Below, one piece after another: positions 1 through 6,831 of a stretch of 8,755 nt of DNA. Within the stretch, counting starts at the first letter, position 1; each line of letters opens with the position of its first letter. A program made the translations under genes and the position numbers. The notes beneath the pieces were generated by a model that was given only the letters and a program-made list of their open reading frames with translations, was not told where the DNA came from and searched no databases. The stretch lies in assembly GCA_964560975.1 (NCBI GenBank), contig CAZLNE010000092.1, positions 1-8,755 of the forward strand. Reading direction: 5' to 3'. Source of the DNA: JAAZLA01 sp964560975. GTDB taxonomy: Bacteria; Spirochaetota; Spirochaetia; Treponematales; Treponemataceae.

Positions 1-1408
1 ACTGTGTTTTACCCGCAATACGGTCCAACAAGGCTTCGTCAATTCTCTCTCCTGTGCCGCCTTCCCCTTTTTCACTGCGCACATCAACCAAGACGCGCGG
101 CTGACCTCGTTCAAGGAGATCAAAAAAATGCTTAAGATCTTCTTCATTACCCATCTTTACTGCAGCGTAACGGGGAATTTCTTTCCATTTTTTATCGGCA
201 GGAGGCGGAACAGCACAACCGTGAAATTGAATCTTATCGAGAAATCCGTCGCGTATAAGAGTAAAGGCTTCCTGAGCTTCTGCAGAATCTGCATCGGTTA
301 TAACACCAACGAGAATGGGCCGGACAAATTTTTCTTTATGTGCTCCGGCTCTTCGTTTTTCCTTTGCAATGAGTTCTTTTACTTCTACGAGAAAATTCCT
401 CGTGACACACCGTTTACTTTTATTAGAAAAAATAAAACCAAGTACATCTGCACCAAGACCGAGGCAGTCTTCAACATCGTCAATATCAGTTAACCCGCAA
501 ATCTTAACATAGGGAGAGTATCCAAGCGCTTTTTTTCTGCTTCGCATAGCGGCAGCAAAAGAAGTCCACAACACTGCATTCATGTCGGGCTTTGACTCAA
601 GAAATTTAGAAACAAGAGCAGAAGCTCCTTCAGGATTTTTTGCAGCGGCTTCTCCCATGAGCAGGCCGTGGAAACCCATGCTTCCGGCAAAAGAAGCTGC
701 CTCGCTCGTTTTTACGCCCGATTCATAAATCATCAAGGTTCCGTCTTCTACATCATAAAAAAAACTTGACGGTACAAGAGGGTCGAGAGTAAAGTTTGAG
801 AGATCACGTGTATTAATGCCCAAAAAAATCCGGGCTTGAGCATTTCCTTTTTTCACAGTTTTACACATCGTATTGTACTTATGTAAATCTTCTTCTTCTC
901 TAATTTCACAAAGAATACTTAATCCAAGAGATACAGCTTTTTTGGCCATGGAGCAAAGTTTTTCTATTTCAAGAATACGGGCAATAAGGAGGACAGCATC
1001 AGAACCGCAGGCATAGGAAATATCAAGTTCAGTTTCGTCCGTTAAAAAATCTTTTCGAAGAATAGCTGTCTTGGGATTTTTTTTATACACTTCAGTACTT
1101 ACAGCAATTAGATCTTCAAGACTGCCTTTAAAAAAATTCTCTTCTGTCAGTACCGATATTGCACTGGCGCCCTGTTCGACATAGGTACAAGCGGTCTCGA
1201 CAGCATTAAGAGACGGAACAATATTTCCCTTGGAAGGAGAAGCCCGTTTTATTTCGAGAATTGCACCCTTTTCTGGTAAAAAAGGCACAACCGGTTTTTC
1301 ACGTTTTTGAGGTATCGAATGCCCAAAAGAAAAACCAAGGTTTTCATACTGTTCTTTCCGCTTTCCTAAAATAGTAGAGAGAATATCAGGCTGCTGTGAT
1401 GATGCCAT
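1..1408 (-). CDS. trpCF: Bifunctional indole-3-glycerol phosphate synthase / phosphoribosylanthranilate isomerase (TrpC-TrpF fusion), 3' end outside the window
   Basis: This fused enzyme catalyses two successive cytoplasmic steps of tryptophan synthesis: isomerisation of phosphoribosylanthranilate (TrpF half) and ring closure to indole-glycerol phosphate (TrpC half). The frame is open for 469 codons from ATG 1408 to the window edge. TrpC occupies about residues 8-270: EIKRASPSKG (52-61), LRKDF with Lys119, CEI with Glu168, GINTRDL (Asn199, Arg201) and ESG (229-231) match its active site. TrpF starts near 299: KICGL carries the expected general base Cys304, FSNKSKR follows, LVD carries the expected acid Asp442, and GGTGERID (450-457) is the phosphate-binding loop. 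Only the last few dozen residues should be missing. The start overlaps trpGD by 23 nt and has AAGG about 9 nt upstream (1418-1421); the N-terminus fits other TrpC proteins. TrpF has a charged insertion around 345-362. The assignment is confident; the order C then F is the same as in E. coli. Confidence 0.95.
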   Translation of the reverse strand, partial: MASSQQPDILSTILGKRKEQYENLGFSFGHSIPQKREKPVVPFLPEKGAILEIKRASPSKGNIVPSLNAVETACTYVEQGASAISVLTEENFFKGSLEDLIAVSTEVYKKNPKTAILRKDFLTDETELDISYACGSDAVLLIARILEIEKLCSMAKKAVSLGLSILCEIREEEDLHKYNTMCKTVKKGNAQARIFLGINTRDLSNFTLDPLVPSSFFYDVEDGTLMIYESGVKTSEAASFAGSMGFHGLLMGEAAAKNPEGASALVSKFLESKPDMNAVLWTSFAAAMRSRKKALGYSPYVKICGLTDIDDVEDCLGLGADVLGFIFSNKSKRCVTRNFLVEVKELIAKEKRRAGAHKEKFVRPILVGVITDADSAEAQEAFTLIRDGFLDKIQFHGCAVPPPADKKWKEIPRYAAVKMGNEEDLKHFFDLLERGQPRVLVDVRSEKGEGGTGERIDEALLDRIAGKTQ

Positions 1409-2996
1409 TTGTATCCGCCTTAATTTGCTCAAGTTTCTTTTTTACATCTCCGTTTTCTAATGCTTGTAGTGCCTTTTTGCAGCCTTCTTCAATAGATGAA
1501 GCTTGTTTGCCAATGTACAAGGCTGCCCCTGCATTTAGGCATACAGCATATTTAATTGCAGTGTTGCACTTTCCTGCCAAAAGCTCAAGAGCAAGCGCCG
1601 CATTTTCTGCCGGTGTTCCGCCTGCAAGATCATTTTCATTACAAGAATCAATACCGTACTCAGAAGGATTTATGGTATAGTGTTTTTCTGCACCATTTTC
1701 ATCAATTTCAAAAACCTTTGTTTTATAACATGGAGATATTTCATCAAAACCATCTTCACTTACCACGACCATAACACGCTTTGAGCCTAAAAGCTTAGAA
1801 GCACGTCCAACAGGTTCCAATAAAGATTCATCGTACACACCAAGCATCTGATACGCCGCACCCGCAGGATTCGAAAGAGGACCAATTAAATTCATAATTG
1901 TTTTAATACCGAGAGCCTTGCGCACAGGAGCGGCAAAGCGCATCGCTGAATGATACACCGGCGCAAATAAAAAGCCGAAGTTTGTTTTCTTTATACTTTG
2001 TGCGCTCTTTATAGGATTATTATCAATCTTAATTCCAAGAGCCTCATAAAAATCTGCCGAACCGCTCTTGCTTGATACTGCGCGGTTTCCATGTTTTGCA
2101 ACTGTCAGACCGCAGGAAGCTGCAATGAGGGCAGCCATTGAACTGATATTGAAACTTCCCTTACTGTCGCCGCCGGTACCTACAATATCGGTAAGTTCTT
2201 TGGTACCAATGTCGAGCGGGGTTTTTTTTCTGCATAACACAGAAGCACAACCTGCAATCTCTTGAGCTGATGGACCCTTTGCAGAAAGCGAAGCGAGAAT
2301 TGCAGATGTTTGCCGTTCATCAAGGCAGCCGTCTGTTAAGTCTTCCATAAAAAGTTCTGCCGTTCTCTGATCTAAATCTTTACCGGCACAAAGAGTGTTA
2401 AGAATGTGCTGAACAGGTAAGGCCTCTCGTCTGTAGCTTAAAAACGCATTGAAAAACTGTTTTTCAAATTGAGATGCAATTGATTCCGGATGAAACTGTA
2501 CACCTTCAATAATCATCGTCTTGTGGCGGATGCCCATTATGTCGCCGTCTTCGGATCGTGCGGTAACTTCGAAATCCGGGGGAAGTGTTGCCTCATCAAT
2601 AACCAAACTATGGTAGCGGGTAAACACCGCCTTATTGCCGATTGATCGAAAGAGACCCTTACCGTCAAGCTTTATTTCCTCTGCAATGCCGTGTTTTATA
2701 AACTTTGCGCCAACTATTTTTGCACCAAAGGCATAACCAATTGCCTGATGTCCTAAACAAACACCGAGTATAGGAATTTTCCCGCTGAAATAACGGATAG
2801 CTTCTACCGTAATACCTGCATCCTCAGGCCGTCCAGGCCCGGGCGAAAGCACTAATGAATCGGGATGCAGCTTGATGCATTCTTCGAGGCTTACATCTCT
2901 ACTTCTTACAACCTTTATTTCCTGTCTTGTGTATTTTGCCAAAGACTGTACAACGTTATACGTAAACGAATCGTAATTATCAATTAATAAAATCAT
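1386..2996 (-). CDS. trpGD: Bifunctional anthranilate synthase glutamine amidotransferase / anthranilate phosphoribosyltransferase (TrpG-TrpD fusion)
   Basis: The N-terminal half supplies ammonia from glutamine to TrpE; the C-terminal half transfers phosphoribosyl from PRPP to anthranilate. Residues 1-190 are a class I glutamine amidotransferase with the oxyanion region SPGPG (51-55), nucleophile Cys80 in GVCLGHQ, and His169/Glu171 in FHPES, so the triad is complete. Residues about 197-530 are the transferase: GTGGD (273-277), KHGNRAVSSKSGSAD (301-315) and MNLIGPLSNPA (368-378) form the PRPP/anthranilate site. The length of 536 aa fits a full fusion of both enzymes, as in E. coli TrpGD. The start codon overlaps the trpE stop (ATGA, 4 nt), and an AAGGAG ribosome-binding site lies 7 nt upstream (3004-3009) inside trpE, so translation is probably coupled. 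No damaged motif was seen. Confidence 0.97.
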   Translation of the reverse strand: MILLIDNYDSFTYNVVQSLAKYTRQEIKVVRSRDVSLEECIKLHPDSLVLSPGPGRPEDAGITVEAIRYFSGKIPILGVCLGHQAIGYAFGAKIVGAKFIKHGIAEEIKLDGKGLFRSIGNKAVFTRYHSLVIDEATLPPDFEVTARSEDGDIMGIRHKTMIIEGVQFHPESIASQFEKQFFNAFLSYRREALPVQHILNTLCAGKDLDQRTAELFMEDLTDGCLDERQTSAILASLSAKGPSAQEIAGCASVLCRKKTPLDIGTKELTDIVGTGGDSKGSFNISSMAALIAASCGLTVAKHGNRAVSSKSGSADFYEALGIKIDNNPIKSAQSIKKTNFGFLFAPVYHSAMRFAAPVRKALGIKTIMNLIGPLSNPAGAAYQMLGVYDESLLEPVGRASKLLGSKRVMVVVSEDGFDEISPCYKTKVFEIDENGAEKHYTINPSEYGIDSCNENDLAGGTPAENAALALELLAGKCNTAIKYAVCLNAGAALYIGKQASSIEEGCKKALQALENGDVKKKLEQIKADTNGIITAA

Positions 2997-4420
2997 GTTC
3001 TTTCTCCTTCTAAGACTGCTCTCATAGAACCAAGCTTTTCATTTGTTTCTTCCCATTCGCGTTCAGGGTCAGAGGCATGCACAATACCGCCGCCTGACTG
3101 AAGCGTCCAAATTTCTTCTTGTTTAAGTGCACAGCGGATAGCAATACAAAAATCCAAGTCGCCCGACGAAGCTATGTAGCCGACAGAACCTGCATAAAAA
3201 TTACGCTTCTCTTTTTCCAGGCCCGATAAAATTTCTATTGCAGATATTTTTGGTGCACCGGAAACAGTTCCTGCCGGGAAGGATGAACGAAGCACATCGA
3301 TAGGCCTTTTATGCGGCGAAACTTTTCCCGTAACTTCCGACACAAGGTGTATTACATGACTGTAAAGCTCAGCCTGCATAAAACTTGTAACATCCACCGT
3401 TCCAGATTCACAAACACGGCCAAGATCGTTACGGGCAAGATCCACAAGCATCAAATGTTCAGCTCTCTCTTTTGGGTCAGCCGATAGTTCTTCTTTAAGT
3501 TTTTCGTCTTCTGCGCTGTTCTTGCCGCGGCGCCTTGTTCCCGCTATGGGATGTATGGCAGCCTTACCCTCTCTAACACGGACTAAACTCTCAGGCGATG
3601 CTCCGACAAGCTGGAAGTCTCCAAAATCCAGATAAAACATATAGGGCGAAGGATTAATAGAGCGCAAACGGCGGTATACTTCCAAGGCCTCAACGCCGCA
3701 TTGTAATTGAAGGCGGCGCGAAGGAACTGCTTGGACAATATTACCGGCGACAATATGTTTTTTTAGAGCAACTACTTTTTCAATATATTCTTTTTTAGAT
3801 GCCTCAATATCAGTTAGTATTGTACAGGTCTCATTGCTTTGCGGAGGAGCAAGGTAGGAAAAATCGAGGTCTGTCAAACGTTTTGTAATATCTGTTACAG
3901 CTTTTTCAAGATTAATCTCGTGTTCCGTGTAATTAAGCCCAAAAATGTGAATAGTCTCGGTAAAGTGGTCAAACACGATGTATAAGTGTCCCACAATAAA
4001 AGCAGATTCCGGAATCTTTAGGTCATCGCGTTGAGTCTGCATACGAATAGTGTCGCATCGTGTGCAGAACTCGTAGCTTAAAAAACCAATTCCAGCCCCT
4101 GGAAGAGGAATGCCCTCGGAAGGAACAGCATTTTGCTCAGAAACATACAATAGAACATCCAGAATATCGGGGGTCTTGTCGCCAATAACCATATCTGTTT
4201 GGTCATAGCGCTTTCGGTTTCCTTGAATTAGAAAACCAATGCCTAAATCATCCTGAATAATCCGGAATGCCTCGTCCAGTAAAAGAATTGAGTACCGGGC
4301 CTTACCGTGAGCAAAGGAGGCTGACTCAAGAATTGCCAAGGCGCCTAGTTTTTTTGCTAAAGAAAACGGGGTAAAACGATCCCCGGGAATTGATATTTTT
4401 ACAGCATCTGTTCGTTTCAT
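2993..4420 (-). CDS. trpE: Anthranilate synthase component I (TrpE)
   Basis: TrpE converts chorismate plus ammonia (delivered by the TrpG domain) to anthranilate, the committed step of tryptophan synthesis. The protein has 475 aa, normal for the family. Residues 30-34 (ILESA) match the N-terminal LES element that binds tryptophan for feedback inhibition, which favours TrpE over PabB. The chorismate-binding domain occupies about 210-470: SPYMFYLDFG (258-267), GASPES (273-278), HPIAGTRRRG (290-299), EHLMLVDLARNDLGRV (321-336, Mg-binding Glu321), FPAGTVSGAPK (381-391) and AGSVGY (410-415). The start ATG has an AGAGAGG ribosome-binding site 5 nt upstream (4426-4432). It is the first gene of the trp operon, with the promoter and palindromic operator directly upstream. 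The predicted leader is only about 33 nt and has no room for a leader peptide or T-box. Confidence 0.97.
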   Translation of the reverse strand: MKRTDAVKISIPGDRFTPFSLAKKLGALAILESASFAHGKARYSILLLDEAFRIIQDDLGIGFLIQGNRKRYDQTDMVIGDKTPDILDVLLYVSEQNAVPSEGIPLPGAGIGFLSYEFCTRCDTIRMQTQRDDLKIPESAFIVGHLYIVFDHFTETIHIFGLNYTEHEINLEKAVTDITKRLTDLDFSYLAPPQSNETCTILTDIEASKKEYIEKVVALKKHIVAGNIVQAVPSRRLQLQCGVEALEVYRRLRSINPSPYMFYLDFGDFQLVGASPESLVRVREGKAAIHPIAGTRRRGKNSAEDEKLKEELSADPKERAEHLMLVDLARNDLGRVCESGTVDVTSFMQAELYSHVIHLVSEVTGKVSPHKRPIDVLRSSFPAGTVSGAPKISAIEILSGLEKEKRNFYAGSVGYIASSGDLDFCIAIRCALKQEEIWTLQSGGGIVHASDPEREWEETNEKLGSMRAVLEGERT

Positions 4421-4454
4421 TCTTTCCTCTCTATGTCCGATGATGGTTTGATAA

Positions 4455-4497
4455 TTGATACTATATACAGTAACTTTGTTATTGTCAATAGTATCAA
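4455..4497. promoter_or_regulatory. 43-bp palindromic operator covering the trp promoter
   Basis: The outer arms TTGATACTAT (4455-4464) and ATAGTATCAA (4488-4497) are exact reverse complements. Counting inward around the centre at 4476, 17 of 20 base pairs match, including the inner arms ACAGTAAC and GTTATTGT (7 of 8). Each half also contains a smaller 14-bp dyad: TACTATATACAGTA at 4459-4472, and its mirror image at 4480-4493, with centres 21 bp (two helical turns) apart. This suits two repressor dimers bound side by side. A TrpR-like protein is a reasonable candidate because TACT/AGTA half-sites recall the TrpR operator, but no repressor gene is in the window and the identification is inference. 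Confidence 0.7.
4460..4488 (-). promoter_or_regulatory. sigma70-type promoter of the trp operon
   Basis: On the minus strand, TTGACA (4488-4483) and TATAGT (4465-4460) are separated by exactly 17 nt. This is consensus at -35 and 5 of 6 at -10. The predicted transcript starts near 4453, about 33 nt before the trpE ATG. Both boxes lie inside a palindrome (4455-4497), so the promoter is probably shut off by a bound repressor. The boxes are read directly from the sequence; activity is inferred. Confidence 0.85.
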
Positions 4498-4524
4498 GAA
4501 TAAAAAATTTTGATTACCTCTACA

Positions 4525-4553
4525 TTGTCATTCGTACATAAGGGTGCTACTAT
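4525..4553 (+). promoter_or_regulatory. Putative promoter of the lipoprotein gene
   Basis: TTGTCA (4525-4530) and TACTAT (4548-4553) are 17 nt apart, 5 of 6 and 4 of 6 to consensus. A second possible -10 (TATAAT, 4560-4565) has no good -35 at proper distance. The promoter lies outside the trp palindrome, so the divergent gene may be controlled independently. Confidence 0.5.
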
Positions 4554-4568
4554 TTATTGTATAATTAT

Positions 4569-4573
4569 GGAGG
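4569..4573 (+). promoter_or_regulatory. Ribosome-binding site fixing the lipoprotein start
   Basis: GGAGG lies 8 nt before the ATG at 4582. A longer in-frame reading from ATG 4510 would begin upstream of the predicted promoter and would put 24 residues ahead of a perfect lipoprotein signal peptide, so 4582 is the true start. Confidence 0.8.
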
Positions 4574-4581
4574 TTTTTTTC

Positions 4582-4959
4582 ATGAAAAAAACAGTATTAT
4601 TAGTATTATCAGTATTATTGATTGTGTTATTAGCATCCTGCACAACATTTAAGGCAGATGGATTATCTACCTTCACACCAAAAGATTATGAAGTGTTGGG
4701 AGACTTTACTAAAAGTGTTACCGTACACAAATTTCTTGGATCCCCTGCGGGAGCAACCCTTTTTAACATTGCAGAAGATGCTACAGCAAATGCGCTTGAT
4801 GATCTGATTGCAAAAGAAGTTAAAAAACTTGGCGGAACTGGTGCTATTAATATAGAAGTTAAATACCAGGCATCATTCATAAACATGATTTGCGCTTCTT
4901 TAACCGGTAATATCTGGGCTCCTGCAAAACTGACAGTTTCAGGTACTGTTATTCGTTAG
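4582..4959 (+). CDS. Small predicted lipoprotein (TRL/YbjQ-like appearance)
   Basis: The product has 125 aa. Residues 1-20 form a lipoprotein signal peptide: two lysines, a hydrophobic run, then the lipobox LASC with the lipidated Cys at 20. The mature part is about 105 aa and has no further membrane segment. It carries YEVLG (36-40) and, further on, an Ala/Asp-rich helix (65-82) followed by KKLGGTGAINIEV (81-93). This pattern of a VLG strand, a helix and a 'lGg.gaiNi.v' strand recalls small TRL-like or YbjQ-like proteins, but I cannot assign it firmly and no function follows. It probably sits in a lipid leaflet of the envelope. It has its own promoter, is transcribed divergently from trpE, and ends at a strong hairpin terminator. 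No link to tryptophan metabolism is evident. Confidence 0.85.
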   Translation: MKKTVLLVLSVLLIVLLASCTTFKADGLSTFTPKDYEVLGDFTKSVTVHKFLGSPAGATLFNIAEDATANALDDLIAKEVKKLGGTGAINIEVKYQASFINMICASLTGNIWAPAKLTVSGTVIR

Positions 4960-4984
4960 TACCTTCGAATACATCAAATTGCAT

Positions 4985-5017
4985 AAAAAAAAGACGGCCT
5001 GTAAGCCGTCTTTTTTT
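4985..5017. terminator. Bidirectional rho-independent terminator
   Basis: A GC-rich stem GACGGC (4993-4998) / GCCGTC (5005-5010) with a 6-nt loop is flanked by eight A on the left and seven T on the right. The A/T tracts extend the pairing and supply a U-run in both directions. It sits between the converging lipoprotein and glycosidase genes, 9 nt from the stop codon of the latter, and can serve both. Confidence 0.93.
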
Positions 5018-5026
5018 AATAATGCA

Positions 5027-6433
5027 CTAGTCTAAGGAAAACCCGCTAAGAGAGGCCCTTCCGCCTCCCGAATATTCCAAATAAATCGCCTGAATACCAT
5101 CTGGTATGCTCACCTCTGTTGAAAAGGGCTTCCAAACATTCGTAAAATCGACCTTAATTTTTCCTAACACAGGACCATCCCATGCAGTTTTAATAAGAAA
5201 CTCGCCGCCGCAGTAACCTCTTGTATATACTGTTACCTTTTTGACACCCTTACAATCAAAATACTTAAACCCGGCCTGAGCACCTTCCATCATATTTGTA
5301 ATGTAGCCCGTTCCTTCTTTGTCCTCCCACCAATCCTGAGTAATAAAAGGAAAACGCCCGTCATGAATATCTGAGTACATGTGTGCTTCACGGGAAAAAA
5401 GATTACAGGCAATGTAGGCAGGATAAAATCCCTTGCCCTCAAGCGGTCCGCCGTTAGAAGCACAGGATGTCATTTCTACCTGTTTTATAGAACCGTCCGC
5501 TGCAATCTTAATTTTTTCTAAACAGCCCTGACGGCAGAACCACGAAGCATTGGTATGGCGGTGATAAAAAATATACCACTCGCCCTTTATTTCAACCATA
5601 CCGCCGTGATTGTTGCCGCCGTAGTAGGTACTCATATCAGCCGGTTTATAGGTATTAATGTGATGATCGCAGTTGCTTACAATAACACCCTGATACACAA
5701 AATCCTTATCGGGAGACTTGCTTGTTGCATAGCACAGTTCATGGAACACGATAGAAGAATACACAAAGTAGTACGTGTCTCCAACCTTTCTGACAGAGGG
5801 GGCTTCAAAAAATTCGTGTCCCTTGTAGTTTGTGTCGTAGTGGTTGTAGGGCTCACTTGGAAGAACTGTCTTAGGAGGATTAATAATAGTAAGCATATCG
5901 CTGTCAAGAAGTGTAACCATGGGACCGGTGCGGGACTTGTCACCGCGGGGACAGAAGCCGGTATAAAGCCAGGTTTTTCCGTTTTCGGTTATAACGCCGG
6001 GATCAAACTGAGGTTCATCGCCCTGTTTTTCTCCAAGACGCGTTCCGTCTTTGTAATGAACATAGCCGTAAAACTTGTAAACACCGGCAGGCTTGTCGCA
6101 TACTGCAACAGAGACTACCGAAACCTTGTCGAGCACGTAATATAGATAGTACTTTCCGTCAGGGCCGACCGTAACATCGGGAGCATACAGGCACATGTCG
6201 CCTGAAGGATTTAAAGGATCATCGGTTTTTTTATAAATAGTCCCTTCGCATCTCCAGTCGCCTAAATTGGTAACAGGTGCAGACCAGCACACATAATCGT
6301 CCGGGCAAAAAACATCGTGATCAAAACGGTCGTGAGAACCGTACACATATACTCTGTCGCCGAACACATACGGCTCTCCATCCGGAACATATTCCCATGA
6401 TGGTAAATACGGATTAAAACCCTGCTTTTTCAT
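5027..6433 (-). CDS. Glycoside hydrolase family 43 protein (probable beta-xylosidase / alpha-L-arabinofuranosidase) with C-terminal CBM6-like domain
   Basis: A five-bladed beta-propeller glycosidase of 468 aa, likely to release xylose or arabinose from hemicellulose oligosaccharides; the exact substrate cannot be read from sequence. The GH43 catalytic trio appears at the expected spacing: general base Asp18 in PDGEP, pKa-setting Asp144 in FDPGV and acid Glu210 in FFEAPS. The conserved YAPDV (83-87) and the GGNNHGG loop (272-278) also fit. Residues about 345-468 form a separate beta-rich module with the look of a CBM6-type domain (WWEDKEGTGY, 368-377; final SLSGFSLD). There is no signal peptide or lipobox, so it should act in the cytoplasm on imported oligosaccharides. 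The start has AGGGG 6 nt upstream (6440-6444). Upstream on its strand I see AT-rich sequence with a possible TATAGT but no convincing -35. It stands alone, divergent from hipB. Confidence 0.92.
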   Translation of the reverse strand: MKKQGFNPYLPSWEYVPDGEPYVFGDRVYVYGSHDRFDHDVFCPDDYVCWSAPVTNLGDWRCEGTIYKKTDDPLNPSGDMCLYAPDVTVGPDGKYYLYYVLDKVSVVSVAVCDKPAGVYKFYGYVHYKDGTRLGEKQGDEPQFDPGVITENGKTWLYTGFCPRGDKSRTGPMVTLLDSDMLTIINPPKTVLPSEPYNHYDTNYKGHEFFEAPSVRKVGDTYYFVYSSIVFHELCYATSKSPDKDFVYQGVIVSNCDHHINTYKPADMSTYYGGNNHGGMVEIKGEWYIFYHRHTNASWFCRQGCLEKIKIAADGSIKQVEMTSCASNGGPLEGKGFYPAYIACNLFSREAHMYSDIHDGRFPFITQDWWEDKEGTGYITNMMEGAQAGFKYFDCKGVKKVTVYTRGYCGGEFLIKTAWDGPVLGKIKVDFTNVWKPFSTEVSIPDGIQAIYLEYSGGGRASLSGFSLD

Positions 6434-6513
6434 ATACTACCCCTATCAGTTTTATATAACTATAAATCTTGATGTATATTAAAAAAATAGGGAATATTAC
6501 TGAAAAGAAAAAC

Positions 6514-6531
6514 TATACCCGAAAAGGTATA
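6514..6531. promoter_or_regulatory. Operator O1 of the hip operon (predicted HipB site)
   Basis: TATACCCGAAAAGGTATA is an 18-bp dyad with perfect 6-bp arms (TATACC/GGTATA). The E. coli HipB operator is TATCC-N8-GGATA, also 18 bp. The centre, 6522.5, is 40 bp from that of O2. It is the site farthest from hipB and the nearest to the divergent GH43 gene. Confidence 0.7.
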
Positions 6532-6553
6532 CAAATGGTAAATTCACATTTAT

Positions 6554-6571
6554 TATACCCTTACGGGTTCA
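6554..6571. promoter_or_regulatory. Operator O2 of the hip operon (predicted HipB site)
   Basis: TATACCCTTACGGGTTCA contains the perfect core ACCC-N4-GGGT with a good left arm and a degraded right arm. Its centre at 6562.5 is exactly midway between those of O1 and O3. It lies just upstream of the hipB -35 box. Confidence 0.65.
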
Positions 6572-6586
6572 TATTAACACTTTCTC

Positions 6587-6615
6587 TTGACTTTACACCC
6601 GATAGGGTACATAAT
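6587..6615 (+). promoter_or_regulatory. sigma70-type promoter of hipBST
   Basis: TTGACT (6587-6592) and CATAAT (6610-6615) are 17 nt apart, each 5 of 6 to consensus. Only 6 nt separate the -10 from the hipB ATG at 6622, so the usual start site would coincide with the A of the ATG. This implies a leaderless mRNA. Confidence 0.8.
6594..6611. promoter_or_regulatory. Operator O3 of the hip operon, inside the promoter
   Basis: TACACCCGATAGGGTACA has the core ACCC-N4-GGGT and outer TA pairs. It fills the spacer between the -35 and -10 boxes of hipB and touches the -10, so a protein bound here would block RNA polymerase. This is the expected place for HipB autorepression. Confidence 0.75.
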
Positions 6616-6621
6616 TAGTAC

Positions 6622-6831
6622 ATGGAAGAAAACAATATCTTTGCTGAGTTTATTAAAAAACACCGGAAAGAAGCCGGTCTAACTCAAAAAGAATTTGCAC
6701 TTAAATCAGGGTTAGGATTGCGCTTTATTAGGGAACTTGAGCAGGGAAAGCAAACCCTCAGGCTCGATAAGGTTAATCAGGCTCTATCCATGTTCGGCCA
6801 CCATGCCGCTCCTGTAAGGACAGTACCGTGA
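6622..6831 (+). CDS. hipB: HipB-type antitoxin / autorepressor, Y4mF-like helix-turn-helix
   Basis: A 69-aa DNA-binding protein that is almost entirely one Cro/CI-type helix-turn-helix domain (residues 6-58). The recognition region is LTQKEFALKSG followed by LGLRFIRELEQGKQTLRLDKV, the signature of HipB/Y4mF antitoxins. It probably binds the three upstream dyads as a dimer and represses the operon, and it should contact the HipS-HipT pair. No ribosome-binding site precedes the ATG and the promoter -10 ends 6 nt before it, so translation probably starts on a leaderless transcript. The domain begins right after the N-terminus and no other suitable Met exists, which supports this start. It is shorter than many HipB proteins, lacking a long C-terminal tail. 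The stop codon overlaps the GTG start of hipS (GTGA, 4 nt). Confidence 0.93.
   Translation: MEENNIFAEFIKKHRKEAGLTQKEFALKSGLGLRFIRELEQGKQTLRLDKVNQALSMFGHHAAPVRTVP

Noticed and set aside
128..512. Plus-strand open frames at the left edge (121 and 65 aa)
   Set aside because: They lie opposite the intact TrpF coding frame, which has the full set of enzyme motifs. The plus-strand products show no family features.
1396..2265. Plus-strand open frames within trpGD (65 to 94 aa)
   Set aside because: These are shadows of the minus-strand TrpD frame, without supporting signals.
4421..4453. trp attenuator, leader peptide or T-box upstream of trpE
   Set aside because: The predicted leader is about 33 nt with no Trp codon run, no hairpin pair and no T-box element.
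4510..4581. Upstream in-frame start for the lipoprotein (ATG 4510)
   Set aside because: It starts ahead of the predicted promoter, has no ribosome-binding site and would bury the signal peptide. The start at 4582 has GGAGG and a perfect lipoprotein N-terminus.
5555..6145. 196-aa plus-strand open frame
   Set aside because: It is antisense to the catalytic domain of the GH43 gene. The runs of Val and Ile are what the complement of that gene's codons gives; no promoter or ribosome-binding site was seen.
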